Below, one piece after another: positions 8,092-15,396 of a stretch of 53,555 nt of DNA (the stretch's first letter is position 1; every line of letters begins with the position of its first letter). The stretch comes from Burkholderia sp. S171 (GTDB lineage Bacteria > Pseudomonadota > Gammaproteobacteria > Burkholderiales > Burkholderiaceae): contig NZ_LMUF01000042.1 of the NCBI RefSeq assembly GCF_009766085.1, positions 18,418 to 71,972 on the forward strand, written 5' to 3'. Under the pieces are notes generated by a model. The model did no database searches. It worked only from the letters and a program-made list of their open reading frames with translations, and was not told where the DNA came from. Position numbers and translations under genes: made by a program.

Positions 8092-8109
8092 ATACAAGAG
8101 TTGTGCCAA
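8092..8109 (-). promoter_or_regulatory. Sigma-54-like promoter of the allophanate hydrolase operon
   Basis: On the minus strand it reads TTGGCACAACTCTTGTAT: TGGCAC, correct spacing, then TTG. The invariant -12 GC is GT here (8095-8094), which lowers confidence. The GG-N10 spacing and the following operator match the urtA promoter. Confidence 0.45.
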
Positions 8110-8476
8110 TGGCAGGGAAGCCTTTACCGATCGGCTTTCGACAGGTTTTTAAAGCGCATTGGCAGCCTGCCCGGCAGCCGCAGAATGCCCTGAAGTGGCG
8201 CTGAACGAGCGGAGATTGGGCGGCCTCGCACCAGTAGCGAGCCTGCCCGGCCTCTGGCGTGAGCGCGCGTTATTCGGTCAATCCCGAAGCCTCTTATACG
8301 TCGTGAGGGTCGGGAAAACCCGGTTTTAATGGGCGAGTAATGTCCGCAATAACGAAGCATCGAGTATTACCCCAGCCGATCATCGCCATAACGAATATCG
8401 ATTGTTGTTGATCTGGAACTTTCTCGTTCCTAAGATGGTTTAACCGTAAAAAATCGATAACACGGAGACATTGACT
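8110..8476. other. Intergenic region between the urea operon and the GS-like operon
   Basis: About 370 bp without a convincing gene separates two divergent operons. It contains a direct repeat ATAACGAA...ATCGA (8349-8363 and 8388-8401, 39 bp apart) and an inverted repeat GGAAC-N6-GTTCC (8415-8430). All lie within 130 bp upstream of the glutamine-synthetase-like gene and are plausible regulator sites for it. The part nearer 8110-8300 shows nothing recognisable. Confidence 0.4.
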
Positions 8477-9874
8477 ATGGATGCGCAGGCGAAGCCCGAA
8501 CGGGCAATCAGGACAGTAGAAGATGCGATTCGCCTGGTGGAGGCGAGTCGGCTGACACATATTAAAGTCGGCCTGTCCGATATCGATGGCATTCTGCGCG
8601 GAAAATATCTGCGTAAGGATAAGTTCCTCGGGGCACTGCGTGCGGGTTTTGCTTTCTGCAATGTCGTACTGGGTTGGGACTCAGACGACCAAATGTACGA
8701 CAACGCCAAATACACCGGCTGGCACACCGCTTACCCGGACGCCATGGTGCGCATCGTTCCGGAGAGCTGCCGGCGTTTGCCGCTTGAACAAGGCGACGGC
8801 GAAGATATGCTGTTCTTCCTCGCCGAGTTTGTTGGGGATGCCGAAGCAATTTGCCCACGGGGTTTATTGCAACGTGTATTGAAGCGCGCAAGCGACATGG
8901 GGTTCGAGGTCTCTGCCGCACTTGAATATGAATTTTTCATGTTCGAGGAAACACCGCATTCGGTGCGTGAGAAAAATTACCGCGACCTGAAGAACTGGAC
9001 GCCGGGAAATTTTGGCTACTCAGTGCTGCGCAGTACGGTCGAAGGCGATTTTTATCGGCAACTGCTCGACATGTGCGAGCAGATGGACATGCCGATCGAG
9101 GGCTTGCATACCGAAACCGGTCCCGGTGTGCTCGAGGCGGCGTTAGCGGTCGACGGTGCGGCCGAGATGGCGGACAAGGCAATGTTGTTCAAGACCTTTA
9201 CCAAGGCGCTGGCTCAGAAGAACAATCTGATGGCGACCTTTATGGCGAAGTGGTCGCATGACCACCCGGGACAAAGCGGTCATATCCACTTGTCCTTGCG
9301 CGAGGCGAGCACCGGCAAGTCGGCATTTTACGACGAAAGCCGTCCTTACAATATGAGCGCCAAGCAGGCCAGCTTCATGGCGGGCGTGCAACGCTACCTG
9401 CCCGAATTCATGTCGATGTTCGCGCAGACCGTCAATAGCTACTCGCGGTTGGTGCCGGGCTACTGGGCGCCGCTCGATGCAACGTGGGGCGTTGAGAACC
9501 GGACCACGGCCTTACGCCTGATCCCGGGTTCGGAGAAATCGCAGCGCGTTGAAGTTCGCATCGGTTCCGCTGACGCTAATCCCTACATTGCATTGGCCGC
9601 GGCGTTGGGTGCCGGCTTGCACGGCATCGAACAGGGCCTGGATCCAGGGCAGATTGTCGAGGGCAACGCCTATACGCAGGAATTCCCCGCCCATCTGAAA
9701 TTGCCTTGCACCTTGTGGGATTCCGCTCAGCGACTGCGCCATTCCGAAGCCGCGAAGACCTTGTTCGGCGAAGCATTTGTCGAGCATTTTGTCGCGACCC
9801 GCGAATGGGAAGAACGACAGTTCCGTCGGCATGTAACCGATTGGGAATTGGCCCGCTATTTCGAAATTATTTGA
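8477..9874 (+). CDS. Glutamine-synthetase-family ligase (probable gamma-glutamyl-amine ligase)
   Basis: About 465 residues of the GS catalytic fold. Visible motifs are the beta-grasp start (HIKVGLSDIDGILRGKYL), the metal-binding EYEFFMFEE, HTETGPGVLEAALAVDGA, GHIHLSL with an ATP-site His, NSYSRLVPGYWAP, ENRTTALRLI and RVEVRIGSADANPYIALAAALGAGL. It is a divergent GS-like protein of the PuuA/IpuC kind rather than the housekeeping GlnA. Relatives join glutamate to an amine with ATP to give a gamma-glutamyl amide. It leads an operon with aldehyde and alcohol dehydrogenases, which suggests a catabolic role on an amine. ATG 8477 has GGAG 9 nt upstream; TTG 8471 is possible but too close to it. The substrate cannot be told from sequence. 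Confidence 0.85.
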   Translation: MDAQAKPERAIRTVEDAIRLVEASRLTHIKVGLSDIDGILRGKYLRKDKFLGALRAGFAFCNVVLGWDSDDQMYDNAKYTGWHTAYPDAMVRIVPESCRRLPLEQGDGEDMLFFLAEFVGDAEAICPRGLLQRVLKRASDMGFEVSAALEYEFFMFEETPHSVREKNYRDLKNWTPGNFGYSVLRSTVEGDFYRQLLDMCEQMDMPIEGLHTETGPGVLEAALAVDGAAEMADKAMLFKTFTKALAQKNNLMATFMAKWSHDHPGQSGHIHLSLREASTGKSAFYDESRPYNMSAKQASFMAGVQRYLPEFMSMFAQTVNSYSRLVPGYWAPLDATWGVENRTTALRLIPGSEKSQRVEVRIGSADANPYIALAAALGAGLHGIEQGLDPGQIVEGNAYTQEFPAHLKLPCTLWDSAQRLRHSEAAKTLFGEAFVEHFVATREWEERQFRRHVTDWELARYFEII

Positions 9875-9898
9875 GTCTATAAGTCCAAGCCCACTACG

Positions 9899-11290
9899 AT
9901 GAAAGATGAACTGATTACCATTAGTCCGATCGACGGCAGCGAATTCGTGCGCCGCCCTTATGCGAGCGAGTCGCAGATCGAGCAGACGCTACAGCGCGCG
10001 AAAACTGCCCAGAAGGCGTGGGCTGCACGACCGCTGTCCCAGCGACTGGCGCTGGTTGGCCGTGCCGTCGAACACTTCGTCCAAAACAAGGCAACCATCG
10101 CCGAGGCGATTACGCGTCAGATGGGACGCCCGTTGCGCTACACCGGCGGCGAAGTGGACGGCTTTGCCTCACGTGCACGCCATATGATGGCGATCGCAGA
10201 AGATGCGTTGAAGCTCGTGCAGGTGGAACCGCAGGACGGCTTTACGCGCTTCATTTCACGTGAGCCGGTGGGCGTAGTGCTCACCATCGCGCCGTGGAAT
10301 TACCCCTTGCTGACGGCAGTCAACAGTATCGTCCCGGCGTTACTGGCGGGAAATTCCGTCATTCTTAAGCACTCCGACCAAACGCCGTTGTGTGCCGAAC
10401 TCATTCATCAGGCCTTCGTCCAGGCCGAACTGCCCGAGGGTGTGTTCCAGTACTTGCATGTGGATCATGAGCGTGTGCGTCGTCTGATACACGCGAACGA
10501 GATCGGCTTTGTCTGTTTCACCGGTTCGGTGGGCGGAGGCCGCATAGTCGAGGAAGCGGCAGCCGGACGATTTATTGGCGTTGGGCTGGAGTTGGGCGGT
10601 AATGATCCGGCCTACGTGCGAAGCGATGCGAATATCGACTATGCCGTGGAGACGCTGGTCGACGGTGCCTTCTTTAATTCGGGCCAGTCATGCTGCGGTA
10701 TCCAAAGAATTTATGTGGCTCAGCCTCTGTACAAGGATTTTATCGAGCGTGCCGTGGCGCTGACGAATCAGTATGTGCTGGGCAATCCGCTTGATGCGCA
10801 AACCACCCTGGGGCCGGTAGTCCGTACCGCGGCAGCCGAAGGCGTGCGGGCGGTGATCGCCGAGGCACTCGCCAAAGGTGCTAAGAATCTTATCGACGAA
10901 AGCCAGTTCGGACTGTCGCGCGTCGGCACGCCTTATGTGGCACCGGGCGTGTTCGTCGATGTCGATCACGGCATGACGCTGATGAACGATGAGTGTTTCG
11001 GACCCGTGGTCGGCATCATGCCGGTGTCCGGCGATGAACAAGCAATCGCGCTGATGAACGACAGCCCCTACGGTTTGACGGCCAGTGTGTTTACGAGCGA
11101 CGAAGAAGCCGCGCTATCGATTGGCAGGCGCGTCGAAACCGGTACGTTCTTCATGAACCGCTGCGACTATCTCGACCCTGCGCTGGCCTGGACCGGGGTG
11201 AAGAATACCGGCCGCGGTGCGACCTTGTCGGCGATCGGTTACGAGCACCTGACGCGACCCAAATCTTTTCATCTGAAAACCCGTCTCTGA
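9899..11290 (+). CDS. NAD(P)-dependent aldehyde dehydrogenase
   Basis: 463 residues of the ALDH superfamily. The catalytic Cys is in NSGQSCCGIQRIYV, the general-base Glu in GLELGGNDPAYV, the oxyanion Asn in IAPWNYPLLT, and the nucleotide-binding turn is FTGSVGGGRIVEEA. It would oxidise an aldehyde intermediate to the acid. It starts 24 bp after the GS-like gene and is followed 23 bp later by the alcohol dehydrogenase. This fits successive oxidation of an alcohol via an aldehyde, possibly on a gamma-glutamylated carrier as in the Puu pathway. The substrate is unknown. Confidence 0.92.
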   Translation: MKDELITISPIDGSEFVRRPYASESQIEQTLQRAKTAQKAWAARPLSQRLALVGRAVEHFVQNKATIAEAITRQMGRPLRYTGGEVDGFASRARHMMAIAEDALKLVQVEPQDGFTRFISREPVGVVLTIAPWNYPLLTAVNSIVPALLAGNSVILKHSDQTPLCAELIHQAFVQAELPEGVFQYLHVDHERVRRLIHANEIGFVCFTGSVGGGRIVEEAAAGRFIGVGLELGGNDPAYVRSDANIDYAVETLVDGAFFNSGQSCCGIQRIYVAQPLYKDFIERAVALTNQYVLGNPLDAQTTLGPVVRTAAAEGVRAVIAEALAKGAKNLIDESQFGLSRVGTPYVAPGVFVDVDHGMTLMNDECFGPVVGIMPVSGDEQAIALMNDSPYGLTASVFTSDEEAALSIGRRVETGTFFMNRCDYLDPALAWTGVKNTGRGATLSAIGYEHLTRPKSFHLKTRL

Positions 11291-11313
11291 ACGGATCTTC
11301 AAAGGAATTTCGC

Positions 11314-12477
11314 ATGTCACTTCCGTCTGCAAACTGGAATTACCCGACCGCAGTCAAGGTCGGCGCAGGACGTATCAGCGAATTGCCGCAATGGTGTAAA
11401 AGCCTGGGCATGAACCGGCCGCTGCTGATTACCGACCCGGGTCTGGCGGCATTGCCGCTGATCGGCAGGACCCTGGATAACTGCCGGTCCGCCGGCTTGG
11501 CGTGCGGGCTGTTTCACGATATCAAGGGCAATCCGACTGGCAAGAATGTCGGCGATGGCGTGGCAATTTTCAAGGCCGGCGGCCATGACGGGGTGATCGC
11601 CTTCGGTGGCGGTTCGGCCCTCGATGCAGCCAAGGCCGTGGCGCTGATGGTTGGGCAGAATCGGCCGTTGTGGGATTTCGAGGATGTTGGCGACAACTAT
11701 CTGCGCGTGAATGTGGCCGGCATGGCGCCCGTGGTGGCTGTGCCGACTACGGCCGGGACCGGCTCGGAAGTCGGGCGCGCGTCGGTGATCACCGACGATC
11801 ACGCCCATGTGAAACGGATCATATTCCACGCAAACATGCTGCCCTCGGTCGTGATCCTCGATCCCGAGTTGACGGTCGGCCTGCCGGCCAAGCTGACGGC
11901 GGCGACCGGCATGGACGCGCTCTCGCATAACCTCGAAGCCTATTGTTCGCCCTTTTACCATCCGATGGCCACGGGCATCGCGGTCGAAGGTATTCGCCTG
12001 ATCAAGCAGTTCCTGCCGCGTGCGGTCAAGGATGGCCAGGACCTCGACGCTCGCCTCCAAATGCTGGTGGCGTCGAGCATGGGCGCCACAGCGTTTCAGC
12101 GCGGCCTGGGCGCGATGCATGCGCTGGCGCACCCTCTAGGCGCGCTGTATGACGCCCACCACGGCATGCTCAACGCAATCCTGATGCCCTATGTGCTCAA
12201 GGCCAACGAATCGGCTATTGCGAACCGGATCGAGCCGCTGGCGCGCTACCTGGAACTCGCGCAGCCGTCGTTCACCTCCTTCCTCGACTGGGTCTTGATG
12301 ATGCGCGACACACTGGGCATTCCCCATACGTTGAGCGAGATAGGTATCGATGGTCGCGATGCGGCGAAGGTCGGTGACATGGCCGTGGCCGATGGATCGG
12401 CAGGGACCAATCCCATTCCGTTTAGCGCCGCCGAGTACAGCCGCATTTTCGTGACTGCGGTAGAAGGCTTGCTGTAA
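11314..12477 (+). CDS. Iron-containing (group III) alcohol dehydrogenase
   Basis: 387 residues. The Rossmann-like N-terminal half has GGGSALDAAKAVAL and the loop VPTTAGTGSEVG. The metal ligands can be read in TGMDALSHNLEAY (Asp and His) and MHALAHPLGALYDAHHG (two His). It would oxidise a primary alcohol to the aldehyde used by the preceding dehydrogenase. Good ribosome site AAAGGAATTTCGC before ATG 11314. Third gene of the GS-like operon. Its presence beside a GS-like ligase points to an amino-alcohol substrate rather than a diamine. Confidence 0.92.
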   Translation: MSLPSANWNYPTAVKVGAGRISELPQWCKSLGMNRPLLITDPGLAALPLIGRTLDNCRSAGLACGLFHDIKGNPTGKNVGDGVAIFKAGGHDGVIAFGGGSALDAAKAVALMVGQNRPLWDFEDVGDNYLRVNVAGMAPVVAVPTTAGTGSEVGRASVITDDHAHVKRIIFHANMLPSVVILDPELTVGLPAKLTAATGMDALSHNLEAYCSPFYHPMATGIAVEGIRLIKQFLPRAVKDGQDLDARLQMLVASSMGATAFQRGLGAMHALAHPLGALYDAHHGMLNAILMPYVLKANESAIANRIEPLARYLELAQPSFTSFLDWVLMMRDTLGIPHTLSEIGIDGRDAAKVGDMAVADGSAGTNPIPFSAAEYSRIFVTAVEGLL

Positions 12478-12515
12478 CGCCTGGTGGAATGAGTCAGTGT
12501 TATCGAGGGGATGGT

Positions 12516-13994
12516 GTGGCAAGAATCGGGATCGCTGGCTTTTTGCATGAGACGAATACCTTCGCCGCCAGCCGGGCGAGTTTTGCTACGTTCGTCGAAG
12601 CGGACGCGTGGCCGGGCTTGCTGGTTGGCGAAGAGATGTTCGGCGCGGTCTCGGGCGTCAATCTCGCCATAGACGGGTTCATACAGGCTGCGCGCCCTTC
12701 GCATCAACTGGTCCCGCTATTGTGGGCTTCGGCCAATCCGAGCGGTCCAGTGACGCAGGATGCATTCGAAGCAATTGCCTTCATGCTCGACCGCATGATC
12801 CGTGATGCGGGTCCGCTGGACGCGCTGTTTCTCGATCTGCACGGCGCGATGGTGTGTGAGCATCTGGAGGACGGCGAGGGGGAGTTGCTGCGGCGCCTGC
12901 GTCAGCGAGTTGGCGGCACCATGCCGATTGTCGCGGCGCTGGATTTTCACGCCAATATCACGCCGGCCATGATCGAACATGCCAGCGGTTTGGTCACTTA
13001 CCGCAGCTATCCGCATGTCGACATGGCGCAGACGGGGCAGCGTGCCCACGTGTTGATTGACCGGTTGCTCACTGGAGAAGTACTGCACAAGGGCTATCGC
13101 CAAATCCCTTTTCTGATTCCGATGCCTTGGCAAAGCACCTTGAGCGAACCGATGCGTAGTCTTGTGGCGCTGGGTGAATCGCTGGCATCGGAAAACGTTT
13201 TTGCGGTCGACTTCGTGCCGGGTTTTCCGCTTGCCGATATCCACCATAGCGGCCCCAGCGTGATCGCCTACGGCACTGACCCGATTGCGGTCGAGGCGGC
13301 GGTCGACTCCTTGACACAGGCTGTTCTGGCTAGGCGAGCTGATTTCGGCGGGCGGCTCCACGCGCCGGCCGACGCGGTTGCGCATGCGCTTGAGCGGGGG
13401 CTGCGATCTGCGGGCGGCACGATCATCCTCGCCGATACCCAGGACAATCCGGGCGGCGGCGGTGGCGGCGATACAACCGATCTCCTGCACGAACTGCTTC
13501 GACAAAAAGCGCAGCGGGTTTGCGCCGGGGTCGTGTGCGATGCGGGGTTTGTCGAAGCGGCCACGCATGCGGGAATCGGCGCCGTTATCTATGACCCGCT
13601 GGGCGGGGTCGGCGGAATAGGAGCTGGGCCGTTGCACGCGCCATTCGAAGTGCTGGCGCTGGGGAGCGGCCGTTTCATCGGCACAGGGCCGTTCTACCTT
13701 GGTTGCCACATGGATTTGGGCGCAATGGCCCGGGTGCGATGCGGCGGCCCGCACGGCATTGAGATCGTGGTGTCGAGCCGCAAACAGCAAGCTGCCGATC
13801 AAGCCATGTTCCGCCATGTCGGCGCCCTTCCCGCCGACTATCGCATCCTGGTTCTAAAGAGCTCGGTACATTTCCGGGCCGACTTTGCCGCGCTGGCAGA
13901 CGAGATTCTGGTGGTGGCCGCGCCCGGTATTAACGTCGCGGATTTGCGCCAGTTGCATTATGAAAAATTGCGGCCCGGCGTCACGCTGCTCTGA
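12516..13994 (+). CDS. M81-family metallohydrolase (MlrC-like)
   Basis: About 492 residues. The N-terminal MlrC domain has ARIGIAGFLHETNTFA, LFLDLHGAMV, ALDFHANIT and VTYRSYPHVDMAQTGQRA, with candidate zinc ligands in DLHG and DFHAN. The C-terminal part has DTQDNPGGGGGGDTTDLL and LGSGRFIGTGPFYLG. The family is named after MlrC of microcystin breakdown, an amide hydrolase, and most members have unknown substrates. In this operon it could release glutamate from a gamma-glutamyl product, taking the place of PuuD; that is inference. GTG 12516 is preferred because GAGGGG lies 5 nt upstream and the protein then starts like its relatives. ATG 12489 would add nine residues. Confidence 0.85.
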   Translation: MARIGIAGFLHETNTFAASRASFATFVEADAWPGLLVGEEMFGAVSGVNLAIDGFIQAARPSHQLVPLLWASANPSGPVTQDAFEAIAFMLDRMIRDAGPLDALFLDLHGAMVCEHLEDGEGELLRRLRQRVGGTMPIVAALDFHANITPAMIEHASGLVTYRSYPHVDMAQTGQRAHVLIDRLLTGEVLHKGYRQIPFLIPMPWQSTLSEPMRSLVALGESLASENVFAVDFVPGFPLADIHHSGPSVIAYGTDPIAVEAAVDSLTQAVLARRADFGGRLHAPADAVAHALERGLRSAGGTIILADTQDNPGGGGGGDTTDLLHELLRQKAQRVCAGVVCDAGFVEAATHAGIGAVIYDPLGGVGGIGAGPLHAPFEVLALGSGRFIGTGPFYLGCHMDLGAMARVRCGGPHGIEIVVSSRKQQAADQAMFRHVGALPADYRILVLKSSVHFRADFAALADEILVVAAPGINVADLRQLHYEKLRPGVTLL

Positions 13995-14033
13995 AGCTAG
14001 CTCTACCCTTAGCTCTGAAGTTGGCTCGTCCCG

Positions 14034-15005
14034 TCAGCCCAACACAATCGATGGCAGCAGCCATGGCGCGTTCGCCTCGATGATCGGCAAGAAGCGGCTT
14101 TTCAGCAATTGCACGCTGTCCTCGGCGAGTTGCTGCGGCAGCAAGCCAAGGTCATCTTGACGGGCGACCATGGTGAGTTCACGGAAGAACTCCTCACCGG
14201 GAATCGGGAACAGGCGAAACGCGTCGGAAAATTGATTGTCCGGGGCCAAGCCCGACTGCAACAAGCACAACGGCGTGGTAATGGTCCAGCCGGCATTGGC
14301 CATCACCATGGACATGATCGCGAACGTGTTGTCGAGCTGCAGACGAAGGGGTGGTTGAATCCCCCATTTCTCCAACTGGGTTTCAATGCTGCGGCCAATG
14401 ACGGTTGTATTGCTATAGCGAATGAAGTCGCCGCTGACCAACAGGTTGCGCAGCGAGGGCACCGGTCCTTTGAAGCCGCCGGGCAAAACCAGCACGAAGG
14501 GTTCGCGCAAGATGCGCTGGCGATACAGCAACGGGTTCTTTAACACGACGTCATCGGAGATGATGATGTCGACCCGTCTGGATAACAATGCATCAGCGTG
14601 CTGATGCGATTGCCCGGTCACCATCGACCAGTTGGCGGTGCGCAGCCGTATCGCGGTCAGCAGATCGGCGCCGATGCTGGTGGCCATGGAATCGACCAGT
14701 GCAATACGAATATGCTTGAGGGGTTCACCGAGAGGCTTGCGGAACTCCTGACTCAAGTGCCTGGCGTCATCCAGCAGCGTGCAGGCGCGGTTGTAGAACT
14801 GGCGCCCCACGGGTGTCAGCATTGGGGGCCGCTGCGAGCGATCCAGCAATTGCAGATTGAGTGTTTGTTCCAGGTTCGACAGCGTTTGAGAGACTGAGGA
14901 TTGCGTAATGCTGAGTCGTTGACCAGCCGCTGTCATGCCGCCGGATTCGACGACAAGCACGAAGACTTCCAGCGCCTTCAGATCGAAAGAAATGCCATTT
15001 TGCAT
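14034..15005 (-). CDS. LysR family transcriptional regulator
   Basis: 323 residues. The N-terminal helix-turn-helix is ALEVFVLVVESGGMTAAGQRLSITQSSVSQTLSNLEQTLNLQLLDR, followed by a substrate-binding domain (about 95-310). It converges on the GS-like/ALDH/ADH/M81 operon, its stop 40 bp from the M81 stop, and is the likely controller of that operon although not divergent from it. An inverted repeat CGGCT-N4-AGCCG lies at 15011-15024, a few bases upstream of the start codon, possibly for autoregulation. Confidence 0.9.
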   Translation of the reverse strand: MQNGISFDLKALEVFVLVVESGGMTAAGQRLSITQSSVSQTLSNLEQTLNLQLLDRSQRPPMLTPVGRQFYNRACTLLDDARHLSQEFRKPLGEPLKHIRIALVDSMATSIGADLLTAIRLRTANWSMVTGQSHQHADALLSRRVDIIISDDVVLKNPLLYRQRILREPFVLVLPGGFKGPVPSLRNLLVSGDFIRYSNTTVIGRSIETQLEKWGIQPPLRLQLDNTFAIMSMVMANAGWTITTPLCLLQSGLAPDNQFSDAFRLFPIPGEEFFRELTMVARQDDLGLLPQQLAEDSVQLLKSRFLPIIEANAPWLLPSIVLG

Positions 15006-15315
15006 AAGACCGGCTGATTAGCCGCAGCGGGAAGTGGCCGGAAACGCGAGGGTCGCGCAATACATCGGCGTAGTGTACCCGCTGCTTTCGGCGGTGCAAA
15101 TCGGCGGTGCGAAAAGCGCTGCTAAACCCGGGTAAATGCGTACATGACCATGTTGTCTGTCGCCACTTGATCTGCTTCATATCAAGCTTTCCGCATGCGA
15201 CGGCCATGGTCTTGTCACGCACTCAACAATGCTCCAACGCGTTCGAGAAGTCAGCGGTCTGTCATCCGGATGCTCAAGTCCGATCGAATGCGTCGTCGCA
15301 AGACGTGCACCGCCC
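15006..15315. other. Non-coding spacer between LysR gene and metE terminator
   Basis: About 310 bp without a supported gene. It holds the upstream region of the minus-strand LysR gene, including CGGCT-N4-AGCCG at 15011-15024. Nothing else is recognisable. Confidence 0.4.
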
Positions 15316-15316
15316 A

Positions 15317-15342
15317 AAGAAGAAACGCCCGCCCGAAGGCGG
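15317..15342 (-). terminator. Intrinsic terminator of metE
   Basis: On the minus strand, CCGCC-TTCG-GGCGG forms a compact hairpin (15329-15342) with a UUCG tetraloop, followed by GCGTTTCTTCTTT. It lies about 55 nt after the metE stop codon. Confidence 0.7.
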
Positions 15343-15396
15343 CCGTCGCTCACATCGATGCTTGCACGTGGTTAATACTTGCAAAGACTCGCTAAA

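Noticed and set aside
12717..13817. 366-codon minus-strand frame opposite the M81 gene
   Set aside because: Arg/His/Gln-rich antisense reading of a well-supported gene.
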